Below, piece by piece: positions 7,694 through 15,078 of a DNA stretch of 30,492 nt. The translations under genes and the position numbers were made by a program. The notes beneath the pieces are model-generated. The model made no database searches and was not told where the DNA came from. It saw nothing but the letters and a program-made list of their open reading frames with translations. This stretch comes from UBA1731 sp045595285 (GTDB lineage: Bacteria; Verrucomicrobiota; Kiritimatiellia; RFP12; UBA1067). The stretch spans positions 1-30,492 of the forward strand of contig JAZOAC010000038.1 of NCBI GenBank assembly GCA_045595285.1, read 5' to 3'. Every line of letters starts with the position of its first letter. The first letter of the stretch is position 1.

Positions 7694-8595
7694 AAGGTCT
7701 CTACAGGATATGGCACACAGCACTCTGGGAGTGGAGCGGCGCGATTCGAAGCAGGCGTGCGCTCGTGATTCTGTTTCTCTATCTTGCCTCTGCGGTTCTG
7801 TGCATGAACGGATCGATATCGGTTTTAGGCAAGATGGAGAGAGAGCTTGCCGCGGTGCTTCAGCTACCGGAGTCGGAGAAGACCGGCGTAGTATCCGAAT
7901 CGCTTTGGAAGTCGAAGCCTTTCGCAAGGATCGTGAAGGCGACCGTCGGTGAAGGGCCGGTGCTGGACGACATATTCGGGCGGCATCCGGTGGAGCTTCT
8001 TTATGCATGGTTCGCGTTCCTGTGTGCGCCGCTCCTTGCCGTTCTTGTGTGCGGCACGCGTGTGTCGGACGATCTCCGGTCCGGGGCCGTGCGCTACATG
8101 CTTGTCCGCGAGACTCGTCTCGAATGGTCTCTCGGCAAGTATGTCGGGCAGACGTTCATGGTCGGCGTCGCGCTTGCGGCAAGTTCGCTTGGCGCTGTGG
8201 CTGTGGCGTTCTTCCGTCTTTCGCCGGATGTCGCAGGCGCTCTCGCCCTTCCGATGCTGGGATGGGGCGTTAGGGCATGGGTGTTCTCGCTTGTGTGGAT
8301 CGGCCTTGCGCTGGGGCTCTCGCATTTCACCAGTTCTCCTGGCCGCGCAACTGCTCTCGGCATATTCGCGATATGTATCTTTGCCGTCGGTTCACCGGTG
8401 ATAGGTTTCATCCATTCTCATTTCGGTCTGCCAGACGCCGTCCTGCAGCTGCGGATGTTCCTGCCGAGTTCCGCCGAGGATTCCCTTTGGCGCTTTTCCG
8501 CGACACCTCTTGCTGTGGGCTCGTTTCATCTTCTTGTCCTTGGACTTGTGTATCTGATGGCCGGTGCAGCAGTGTTCTCAAGGAGGGACATATGA
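7690..8595 (+). CDS. ABC-2 type transporter permease
   Basis: The 301-residue integral membrane protein has an N-terminal helix (ALVILFLYLASAVLCM), a large extracytoplasmic loop of about 70 residues, then five hydrophobic segments ending in AVFSRRDI. The text RVSDDLRSGAVRYMLVRETRLEWSLGKYVGQ matches the elbow region of ABC-2 permeases (typically 'E...G.....L..P.sR...l.gK'). The gene is coupled by ATGA overlaps to both neighbours and pairs with the downstream ATPase to form an exporter. Substrate unknown. Confidence 0.8.
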   Translation: MKGLYRIWHTALWEWSGAIRSRRALVILFLYLASAVLCMNGSISVLGKMERELAAVLQLPESEKTGVVSESLWKSKPFARIVKATVGEGPVLDDIFGRHPVELLYAWFAFLCAPLLAVLVCGTRVSDDLRSGAVRYMLVRETRLEWSLGKYVGQTFMVGVALAASSLGAVAVAFFRLSPDVAGALALPMLGWGVRAWVFSLVWIGLALGLSHFTSSPGRATALGIFAICIFAVGSPVIGFIHSHFGLPDAVLQLRMFLPSSAEDSLWRFSATPLAVGSFHLLVLGLVYLMAGAAVFSRRDI

Positions 8596-9512
8596 TCGGC
8601 TCGGCCATTGTTACGCGCAATCTCGTGAAGCGCCGAGGCAAATGCCGTGCGCTGGATGGCCTTACGCTGTCGGTGCCGCGCGGTTCGGTGCTGGGCCTTG
8701 TCGGTGAGAACGGTGCCGGGAAGACAACATGGATGATGACTGTAGCCGGATTTCTGCGCCCTAACGCCGGAGAAATTGACATTCTCGGCTGCGGTCCGTT
8801 CGAAGCGGAACGTCATTCGGGACGCATTGCCATTCTGCCGCAGGACTCGGAGCTACCGCTTGAGATGTCACCTTACGATGCTCTCTACCGGTTCGGACGC
8901 CTTCAGGGACTTTCTGCGCAGGCGGCGCGCAGAAGTGCGCAGGGGGCGTTGGCGGCGGTGAACCTTTCGGATCGCTCAAATGCTCCGGTGCGCACGCTTT
9001 CCCACGGAATGCGAAAACGCGCAATAGTTGCGCAGTGCTTCGTCGGCAACCCGGAGATCGTCCTTCTCGACGAGCCGCTGAACGGACTCGATCCTGTGGA
9101 GGCGGACCGTATGCGCAGGTTCATTCTCGCTCAGCGCGGACGGCGTACGGTCGTGGTATCGTCGCACAATCTCGAGGATGTGGAACGCCTCTGCACGCAC
9201 GTCGCGCTCATCGGCAAGGGGCGTCTTGTGAGGATGGATACTCTCGCTTCAATCACGCACTGGACGGACAGGATAGCGTACACTCTTGTCTCCAGACCCG
9301 CAGATTTTCCTGCGCTGACCTCCGCCGTTCCGGGAATCTCGTTGGAGTGGCGCGAGGACAGACGTATTCTGATATGTTCATTCAGTGCTTCCGACGGCGG
9401 TGTCGCCGAAGTGAACCGTATTCTTCTCCCGGCGATACTTGCGCAGACGGATGTCCTGTCTGTCACTCCCGGCCAGTCACTTGAAGAGGCGTTCCTCGTC
9501 TCCGGTCTATAA
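8592..9512 (+). CDS. ABC transporter ATP-binding protein
   Basis: This 306-residue nucleotide-binding subunit shows Walker A GENGAGKT (38-45), Q-loop Gln84, a signature LSHGM (136-140, variant of LSGGQ), Walker B IVLLDEP (Asp160-Glu161) and the switch His192 (SSHN). The C-terminal ~85 residues form the extra domain common in CcmA/NatA-type ATPases paired with ABC-2 permeases. ATG 8592 is chosen because GGAGGGA lies 3-9 nt upstream and the codon overlaps the permease stop (ATGA). Confidence 0.88.
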   Translation: MIGSAIVTRNLVKRRGKCRALDGLTLSVPRGSVLGLVGENGAGKTTWMMTVAGFLRPNAGEIDILGCGPFEAERHSGRIAILPQDSELPLEMSPYDALYRFGRLQGLSAQAARRSAQGALAAVNLSDRSNAPVRTLSHGMRKRAIVAQCFVGNPEIVLLDEPLNGLDPVEADRMRRFILAQRGRRTVVVSSHNLEDVERLCTHVALIGKGRLVRMDTLASITHWTDRIAYTLVSRPADFPALTSAVPGISLEWREDRRILICSFSASDGGVAEVNRILLPAILAQTDVLSVTPGQSLEEAFLVSGL

Positions 9513-9537
9513 TTGAGTAACGCCGGGCGAAAGGAAA

Positions 9538-9569
9538 ATAGCAAACATGTATGAGCTCTTATTTGCTAT
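9538..9569. promoter_or_regulatory. 8-bp inverted repeat overlapping the type III secretion promoter
   Basis: ATAGCAAA (9538-9545) is the exact inverted copy of TTTGCTAT (9562-9569). The right arm covers the first half of the -10 element, so a protein bound here, or the RNA hairpin formed by upstream transcription, could influence sctN transcription. No T-run follows, so a terminator is unlikely. Confidence 0.4.
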
Positions 9570-9580
9570 AATGGGCGCAA
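9564..9580 (+). promoter_or_regulatory. Promoter of the type III secretion operon
   Basis: TGC-TATAAT (9564-9572) is a near-perfect extended -10, followed by ggGCGC. No -35 hexamer is recognisable at 16-18 nt upstream. The predicted start of transcription is about 9579, giving a 16-nt leader with AAGGCGA before the ATG at 9595. Confidence 0.65.
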
Positions 9581-9594
9581 AATAAGGCGAAGAC

Positions 9595-10926
9595 ATGTCC
9601 GCATATTCTTTTGAATATATAACAGAAATCCTCGACCAGGCGGTTGCGGATGCGCGTCCCATAGACGTCAAGGGCAAGGTAATTCAGGTGGTCGGCACGA
9701 TCATAAAGGCCTCTGTTCCCGGCGTCAAGATGGGAGAAGTGTGCATTCTGCGCAATCCGTGGGAAAGCACCGAGGTGCAGGCGGAGGTCGTGGGCTTCAC
9801 TAAGGAGACGGTCCTGCTTACTGCTCTTGGCGCGATGGTCGGCATTTCCGCACAGACAGAGGTGATCCCCACGCGACGTGTGCACATGGTGCCGGTCGGC
9901 GCATCTCTTCTCGGACGCGTGCTTGACGGACTGGGCCGTCCCATCGATGCGGAAGAAAAAGGTCCGCTGCGTCCAGACGGCTACTATCCGGTCTATGCCG
10001 ATCCGCCGAATCCCCTTGAGCGGACGATAATCTCCAGACCCATTTCTCTCGGTGTGCGATCCCTTGACGGACTCCTCACCTGCGGCGAAGGGCAGAGAAT
10101 GGGCATCTTCGCGGCGGCGGGCGGCGGAAAGTCTACGCTCCTTGCGCAGATCGTCCGCAATACGGAGGCGGACGTAACGGTGCTCGCTCTCATCGGCGAA
10201 CGAGGGCGAGAAGTTCGCGAGTTCATCGAAAAGGATCTTGGCGAGGAGGGGTTGGCGAAGTCTGTGGTTGTGTGCTCCACGTCGGACCGGAGCGCAATGG
10301 AGCGCCTGAAGGCTGCGTATGTCGCTACATCGATTGCCGAGTACTTTCGCGACAAGGGGAAGAAGGTGCTTCTTCTCATGGATTCCGTGACGCGCTTCGG
10401 ACGCGCCCAGCGCGAGATTGGCCTTGCCGCGGGTGAACCTCCGACGCGGCGCGGCTTTCCCCCAAGCGTATTCTCAGAGCTTCCGAAACTCATGGAGCGC
10501 GCGGGAAACTCCTCTAAGGGGTCCATCACAGCACTCTATACCGTGCTGGTAGAAGGTGACGACATGACGGAGCCGATAGCGGACGAGACGCGTTCGATCC
10601 TTGATGGGCACATCATCCTCTCCCGCAGGCTTGCGCAGATGAACCATTATCCCGCGATCGACATACTGCAGTCCATCTCGCGCTGTCAGAATGCGATCAT
10701 TGACCCCGACCACAAGAAGGCGGCGGCACATCTGCGCAAAATCCTCGCAAAGTACAAGGAGGTGGAGCTGCTCCTCAAGATCGGCGAATACGAGAAGGGT
10801 ACCGACCGGGAGACGGACGAGGCTATCGCCAAAATCGACAGGGTCAATGCCTTCCTGCGGCAAGGACTTGCCGAACGCCCTACGTATGCGGAAACATTGG
10901 CGAAACTATCGGAGGCTGTGGCATAA
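9595..10926 (+). CDS. sctN: Type III secretion ATPase SctN (YscN/FliI family)
   Basis: The 443-residue protein is a RecA/F1-type ATPase. The Walker A is AAAGGGKST (173-181), nearly identical to the P-loop of YscN. LLLMDSVTRFGRAQREIGLAAGEPPTRRGFPPSVFSELPKLMERAG is the nucleotide-binding and arm region found in SctN/FliI, and GDDMTEPIADETRSILDGHIILSR is the conserved C-terminal block. The N-terminal part shows the beta-barrel with GRVLDGLGRPID. It energises unfolding and export of substrates at the cytoplasmic base of the injectisome. No flagellar genes are nearby and the order N-O-P-Q-R-S-T-U follows Yersinia, so the non-flagellar assignment is preferred over FliI. Confidence 0.93.
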   Translation: MSAYSFEYITEILDQAVADARPIDVKGKVIQVVGTIIKASVPGVKMGEVCILRNPWESTEVQAEVVGFTKETVLLTALGAMVGISAQTEVIPTRRVHMVPVGASLLGRVLDGLGRPIDAEEKGPLRPDGYYPVYADPPNPLERTIISRPISLGVRSLDGLLTCGEGQRMGIFAAAGGGKSTLLAQIVRNTEADVTVLALIGERGREVREFIEKDLGEEGLAKSVVVCSTSDRSAMERLKAAYVATSIAEYFRDKGKKVLLLMDSVTRFGRAQREIGLAAGEPPTRRGFPPSVFSELPKLMERAGNSSKGSITALYTVLVEGDDMTEPIADETRSILDGHIILSRRLAQMNHYPAIDILQSISRCQNAIIDPDHKKAAAHLRKILAKYKEVELLLKIGEYEKGTDRETDEAIAKIDRVNAFLRQGLAERPTYAETLAKLSEAVA

Positions 10927-11421
10927 ATGGCATATGCGTTGCAGAGCATGCTTCGGATTCGCACGATGCGAGAAGACCGCGCCGCCACCGAGCTGACTGC
11001 AGCCCGGCGCGAAGTCGTGCGCGCGCAGGATGTCCTTGCGCAACGCAGGAACGACCTCGCGGAGTTCGAATCCACGAAGGAGTCGCGCCGCGACCGCATC
11101 TTCGACGCCGTGATCGGCAGGGCGGTTTCGATGGACGATCTCGATCTTGCGCGCGAAGGTGTGGCCAGGATTGACGAAGAGGGAATGCTCAAGGCGGACA
11201 ATGTCGTGCAGGCGGAAGCCGAGCTGCAGAAATGCCGCGACAACGCGGAGTCGTCTCGACTGGCGTTTGTGTCCGCCTCCAAGAACCGCATGAAGATAAC
11301 CGAGCACCGCGCCATATGGGAGGCGGAAGAGGCGGAGGCGGCGGAACACAGTCAAGAATCCGAACTTGAGGATTTTACCGGAAAGAAGGTGATAGATGAC
11401 GCAGAATTTATCAGGGATTGA
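10927..11421 (+). CDS. sctO: Type III secretion stalk protein SctO (YscO/FliJ-like)
   Basis: This 164-residue protein is almost wholly charged alpha-helix with two long coiled-coil segments (MREDRAATELTAARREVVRAQDVLAQRRNDLAEFE and NVVQAEAELQKCRDNAESSRLAF) separated by a short turn, as in YscO/CdsO/FliJ. It begins immediately after the sctN stop codon. The known role of the family is to insert as a stalk into the ATPase hexamer and contact the export gate SctV. Sequence conservation is low in this family, so position and coiled coil are the main evidence. Confidence 0.8.
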   Translation: MAYALQSMLRIRTMREDRAATELTAARREVVRAQDVLAQRRNDLAEFESTKESRRDRIFDAVIGRAVSMDDLDLAREGVARIDEEGMLKADNVVQAEAELQKCRDNAESSRLAFVSASKNRMKITEHRAIWEAEEAEAAEHSQESELEDFTGKKVIDDAEFIRD

Positions 11422-12538
11422 ACCGGTCAAGGCCGAAGGATGTGAGGGCGTGTCGCTTGGTCTTTTCGGTCAGGCGGCAAAGGGCGACGGATTTGCGCCG
11501 TTACCGGATCCGGTTGTCGCAGAAAGATTTCAGTCGGCAATTGCGGATGAATGTGACGGTGTTTCTGTTTCGATGAAACCTCCGCAGGGCCCTGCCATCG
11601 AATTTAATCGTCGTCATGAGGATGCGTCGTCATGTCAGGAAGTTTTGTGCCCTGATGTTGCACAGACCTTGCCCGATTCCGGTAAGACGGAGATTTGTGG
11701 CGGGAAATCCAGTGTCGAGAGAGTAGGGGATGTTGCTGTTGAAGGGGTGAAGGACGGCATAGCAGTTTCGGAGAAACCGAATCAAAGTCTTGGCGAGGAA
11801 TCAGAGCGGCGGTGGGAAGACGCGCCGCCCTACCAAGAGGCGATTGTACCGCAAACTACATCACATTCTCAAGGTGCGGCCATACCGCAAAATGTAGCAT
11901 ATCTTCCGAAAAAGGCAGTGCCTCAAAATGCATCGCTTCCACAGCGGAAGCCGGAATCTCAAAGCGTACATTCGCACACAACGCACTCGGAAGCGCCGGT
12001 ATCGGTCTTAAAGGATGCGATTCCTGTTCAGAGAATGCATCATATTACGCAGAACTCATCGACGGTGCCTGATCTTGGCGTGGCGGATGTCAAGGGGATT
12101 GTTTCGTCTAAGCCTCCGCAGAACATGGAAGCAACGCCGGAGCATGTGCAGATCATCGCGCCCGCTCCGTTGCCGATCGAGTTGCCTGCGGCGGCGGTTC
12201 TGAAGCAAACGGCACCGGTCGTTCCTGCAGAAGTGACGAGGATGTTTGTTGCGGCGGCAGAGGCCGTGGCCGATGCGGTTCTCGTGTCGTCGGGTTTTGT
12301 GAACGGTGAGGGGCAGATGCTTGTAAGACTTCAGCCCGAGGTACTTGGCGGATCTGAGGTGCAGATTGTCGCAAAGGGCGGAACATTGACCGTTGTCGTC
12401 AATCCTGCGACGCAGGATGTGCAGACCATTGTCGAGGCGAACAGGGCGCAGTTCGAACAGCATCTTGCCGAGAAGGTGCATTCGTGGCGCGTCTCTGTCG
12501 CAGTGCGGAGAGGAGTGAAAACGGATGAGCGCGTTTGA
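11396..12538 (+). CDS. sctP: Type III secretion needle-length/substrate-switch protein SctP (YscP/FliK-like)
   Basis: The 380-residue protein has a long low-complexity Pro/Gln/Ser/Glu-rich region (about 1-260) and a folded end (about 285-370; GEGQMLVRLQPEVLGGSEVQIVAKGG, TLTVVVNPATQDVQTIVEANRAQFEQHL) of the type seen in the substrate-specificity-switch domain of YscP/FliK. An approximately 33-residue module occurs twice (residues 54-86 and 120-152), and short 'PQN/PQR' motifs recur around 155-190. ATG 11396 has AAGGTGA upstream and lies 26 nt inside sctO. Codon use in the disordered half is more A/T-rich than in its neighbours. It would act as ruler and switch export from needle subunits to later substrates. 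Confidence 0.78.
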   Translation: MTQNLSGIEPVKAEGCEGVSLGLFGQAAKGDGFAPLPDPVVAERFQSAIADECDGVSVSMKPPQGPAIEFNRRHEDASSCQEVLCPDVAQTLPDSGKTEICGGKSSVERVGDVAVEGVKDGIAVSEKPNQSLGEESERRWEDAPPYQEAIVPQTTSHSQGAAIPQNVAYLPKKAVPQNASLPQRKPESQSVHSHTTHSEAPVSVLKDAIPVQRMHHITQNSSTVPDLGVADVKGIVSSKPPQNMEATPEHVQIIAPAPLPIELPAAAVLKQTAPVVPAEVTRMFVAAAEAVADAVLVSSGFVNGEGQMLVRLQPEVLGGSEVQIVAKGGTLTVVVNPATQDVQTIVEANRAQFEQHLAEKVHSWRVSVAVRRGVKTDERV

Positions 12539-13367
12539 CATTTTAAAGACATGGCCGGGGATTTCGGAGGCGTCTGCGGAAGAGCTGTTTTCGCATCCGG
12601 CGTGGGCGATGCCGTGCCAGTGGGGCGACGAGCGATGCGTTCTTCGCAAGGCGGCGGCGAAACCGCGCGATGTGATAGGCATTGCAATTACGCTGGATGA
12701 CGATGCGCACTTTCTCGGAATCGGAAACCGGGAATCCTTCCCGGATCTCCATGAACTCTGGTCGCGGAAGACAGACCTTCCGTCGGCGCTTGTCCTCGCG
12801 CTCATTGAGAAGGAATGCGGAGATCTGCTTCAGCTCATCGAGAACGTTTCAAGACGTCAGGTCCGTGTGGTCGGTCTTGACGATCCCGCGAAGCGTGCTG
12901 GCGGAATGGCCTTTGATGTCGTTTCGCTGGCGGATGGCGGAATAAAGGCATCGTACGTATTCGATGTGCGCCCGTCCACGGCGCGCAATTTCGGGCAGCT
13001 CCGCTTCCTGGACGTCAATCACGAGTCGTTGCGGACAATGGAGCGTCCGGCGCGTGCCGTTTATGCGACGTTCGATCTCCCCGAGGCGGACGTCGCCGGG
13101 CTGGCGGCCGGAGACTATCTCATGCTTCCTGAGCTGGCGTCCGGCGTGGCCGGTGAATGGCATTGCGGCGTTCCGGCGGACGGGCGCCTCCGCGTAGTGT
13201 CGCGAGGCGAGACGCCTGTCACGTTCGCGAATTTCGCCGACGGCAATCTGCCGCCGATCCCTGAGCCTTCAGAACTGGAGCTTCGCCGTGGAGACGATGT
13301 GATCGCCCGCGGACGTTTCGGGAATCTGTGCTCCAGCCCCGCATTTGTCATCGAGGAGGTGCTGTGA
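12525..13367 (+). CDS. sctQ: Type III secretion C-ring protein SctQ
   Basis: The 280-residue protein lies exactly between sctP and sctR, where yscQ sits in Yersinia. The C-terminal half has SPOA-like text (RAVYATFDLPEADVAGLAAGDYLMLPE and later ELELRRGDDVIARGRFGN), typical of FliM/FliN/SctQ beta-domains, but I can recognise only one convincing SPOA unit, apparently stretched by an insertion. The N-terminal half is not alignable by eye. Start 12525 overlaps sctP by 14 nt and follows a GGAGAGG sequence. SctQ builds the cytoplasmic sorting platform that recruits the ATPase and substrates. Confidence 0.75.
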   Translation: MSAFDILKTWPGISEASAEELFSHPAWAMPCQWGDERCVLRKAAAKPRDVIGIAITLDDDAHFLGIGNRESFPDLHELWSRKTDLPSALVLALIEKECGDLLQLIENVSRRQVRVVGLDDPAKRAGGMAFDVVSLADGGIKASYVFDVRPSTARNFGQLRFLDVNHESLRTMERPARAVYATFDLPEADVAGLAAGDYLMLPELASGVAGEWHCGVPADGRLRVVSRGETPVTFANFADGNLPPIPEPSELELRRGDDVIARGRFGNLCSSPAFVIEEVL

Positions 13368-14023
13368 TGTTTCAGACGGATCCGTTTGCGCTGATAGCCC
13401 TTCTTGTGGGGCTTTCGCTTGTTGCGTTCGTAGCGATGATCGCCACAAGCTACCTGAAGATAGTCGTGGTGATAAGCCTTGTGCGCAACGCGCTTGGAAT
13501 CCAGTCCATCCCGCCGAACATGGTGGTGAACGCGCTTGCGCTGATCCTGACGTTCTATATCATGGCGCCGGTTGTGGGGGAAAGCTGGGATCTCTTCAAC
13601 AAGTACCGGGAGGAGAACAAACCGGAGAAGGAATACCGTACGGATCTCGCTCTCAAGGCTGCCGAGCCCTTGAGGCAGTGGCTCGTCCGGCAGACCAGCG
13701 ACCGTGAACGCGCGTTTTTCGTGTCGACCGCGGAGCGCCTCTGGGCGAAGCCTGACGAGGAGAAGGCGAAGGTCGATCCTGAGAGTTTCCACATCCTCAT
13801 CCCGAGCTTCTGCGTCAGCGAACTCACCAAGGCGTTCCAGATAGGTTTCCTTGTGTACCTACCGTTCATAGCGATAGACATAATCGTGTCGAACATACTG
13901 CTTGCGATGGGCATGATGATGGTGTCGCCCGTGACGATATCATTGCCGTTCAAGCTGCTGCTGTTCGTGATGGTGAACGGATGGACGCTTCTCATCCAGG
14001 GTCTGATAAGGGGGTACATCTGA
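13367..14023 (+). CDS. sctR: Type III secretion export-gate protein SctR
   Basis: The 218-residue membrane protein matches SctR/FliP in length and text: an N-terminal helix ALIALLVGLSLVAFVAMIATSYLKIVVVISLVRNALGIQSIPPNMVVNALALILTFYIMAP, a charged extracytoplasmic middle, then FCVSELTKAFQIGFLVYLPFIAIDIIVSNILLAMGMMMVSP near the end, which is the family signature. ATG 13367 overlaps the sctQ stop (TGATG) and has GAGGAGG 9-15 nt upstream. Five copies of SctR form the core of the export gate with SctS and SctT. Confidence 0.95.
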   Translation: MFQTDPFALIALLVGLSLVAFVAMIATSYLKIVVVISLVRNALGIQSIPPNMVVNALALILTFYIMAPVVGESWDLFNKYREENKPEKEYRTDLALKAAEPLRQWLVRQTSDRERAFFVSTAERLWAKPDEEKAKVDPESFHILIPSFCVSELTKAFQIGFLVYLPFIAIDIIVSNILLAMGMMMVSPVTISLPFKLLLFVMVNGWTLLIQGLIRGYI

Positions 14024-14292
14024 TGAATCAGGCCCAGCTTCTGGACTATGCGCAGACATGCCTGATACTCGTGCTCAGGCTCTCGCTCATACCGATCATC
14101 GTGGCTACGGTGATCGGCCTCATCGTGTCCCTGCTGCAGGCGCTCACGCAGATTCAGGAGCAGACGCTTGGCTTCGCGGTCAAGCTCATAGCTATTGCGG
14201 TCACGATAATGGCGGCGAGTTCGTGGATGGGCGGCGAGATGCTGCTCTACACGCAGGACATCTTCACCAAGTTCCCTCTGCTCGGAAGGTAG
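14023..14292 (+). CDS. sctS: Type III secretion export-gate protein SctS
   Basis: This 89-residue protein has two membrane helices (LILVLRLSLIPIIVATVIGLIVSLLQALTQIQEQTLGF and a second hairpin helix AVKLIAIAVTIMAASSWMG), with the conserved Q-A-x-T-Q-I-Q-E-Q-T turn between them that defines SctS/FliQ. It overlaps sctR by 1 nt (TGATG). It assembles around SctR/SctT as part of the export gate. Confidence 0.95.
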   Translation: MNQAQLLDYAQTCLILVLRLSLIPIIVATVIGLIVSLLQALTQIQEQTLGFAVKLIAIAVTIMAASSWMGGEMLLYTQDIFTKFPLLGR

Positions 14293-15078
14293 ATGCACTA
14301 CGTAGAGTTCCATCGCTGGATACTTGCCGCCGTCATCGCCATGGCGCGCATAGGCGGAGCCTTTGCGGTATGTCCGGCGCTGGCAGACTCCATGATCCCC
14401 GGCATTGCGCGCCGCGCCGCCGTGCTGGCGTTTTCGTTTCTCGTGATACCCGTCATACACGACACCATGCCGCCGGGCGAACCGAACCTCTGGATGTTTT
14501 CGCTTGTCGCTTTGAAGGAGGCGTTCATCGGCTTTCTGATCGGATTCTTCGCGGCGGTACCTTTCTGGATCGCGGAGAACGTCGGCAACTTCATCGACAA
14601 CCAGCGCGGCGCGACGATGGGCGAGGTGTACTCGCCGCTGAGCGGAACGCAGGTTTCGACCTTCGGCATATTCTTCACGCAGATCGCATCGACGATGTTC
14701 TTTGTGAGCGGCGCCGTGCTCATCCTGCTCGGGGCGCTCTACAAGAGCTTTGAGATATGGCCGGTGTTTACGGTAGGGGTGGAGATGACGTCTGATGCCG
14801 CCACGAACATACTTTTCGCCGCAGATGACATGATGCGGAAGACGGTTGTGATATCCGCGCCGGTCATAATCGTGATGTTCCTCGCCACGCTCGGACTCGG
14901 TCTCGTTAACCGCACCGCTCCGCAGCTGAACGTGTTCTTCCTGTCGATGCCGATAAAGTCCGCGCTCGGAATCGCGCTTCTCGTCATATATCTTCCGTTC
15001 ATCATGGACATGCTGATGTACACGAAGGAGACTGATATCCTCAATCCGGCGATGACGATCCTTAAGGAGGGCGGCTGA
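14293..15078 (+). CDS. sctT: Type III secretion export-gate protein SctT
   Basis: The 261-residue membrane protein carries typical SctT/FliR text: MARIGGAFAVCPALADSMIPGIARRAAVLAFSFLVIPV, ALKEAFIGFLIGFFAAVPFWIAENVGNFIDNQRGATMGE and LNVFFLSMPIKSALGIALLVIYLPF. About six hydrophobic segments are visible. The ATG follows the sctS stop with no gap and a GGAAGG lies just upstream. One SctT caps the helical SctR5-SctS4 gate. Confidence 0.93.
   Translation: MHYVEFHRWILAAVIAMARIGGAFAVCPALADSMIPGIARRAAVLAFSFLVIPVIHDTMPPGEPNLWMFSLVALKEAFIGFLIGFFAAVPFWIAENVGNFIDNQRGATMGEVYSPLSGTQVSTFGIFFTQIASTMFFVSGAVLILLGALYKSFEIWPVFTVGVEMTSDAATNILFAADDMMRKTVVISAPVIIVMFLATLGLGLVNRTAPQLNVFFLSMPIKSALGIALLVIYLPFIMDMLMYTKETDILNPAMTILKEGG

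Noticed and set aside
8277..8591. Upstream extension of the ABC ATPase frame
   Set aside because: It overlaps the conserved permease in another frame; the ATG at 8592 has a strong ribosome binding site and the expected ATGA overlap.
13555..14460. Minus-strand open frame of 301 codons across sctR-sctT
   Set aside because: Runs opposite three overlapping conserved secretion genes; translation lacks any domain feature.
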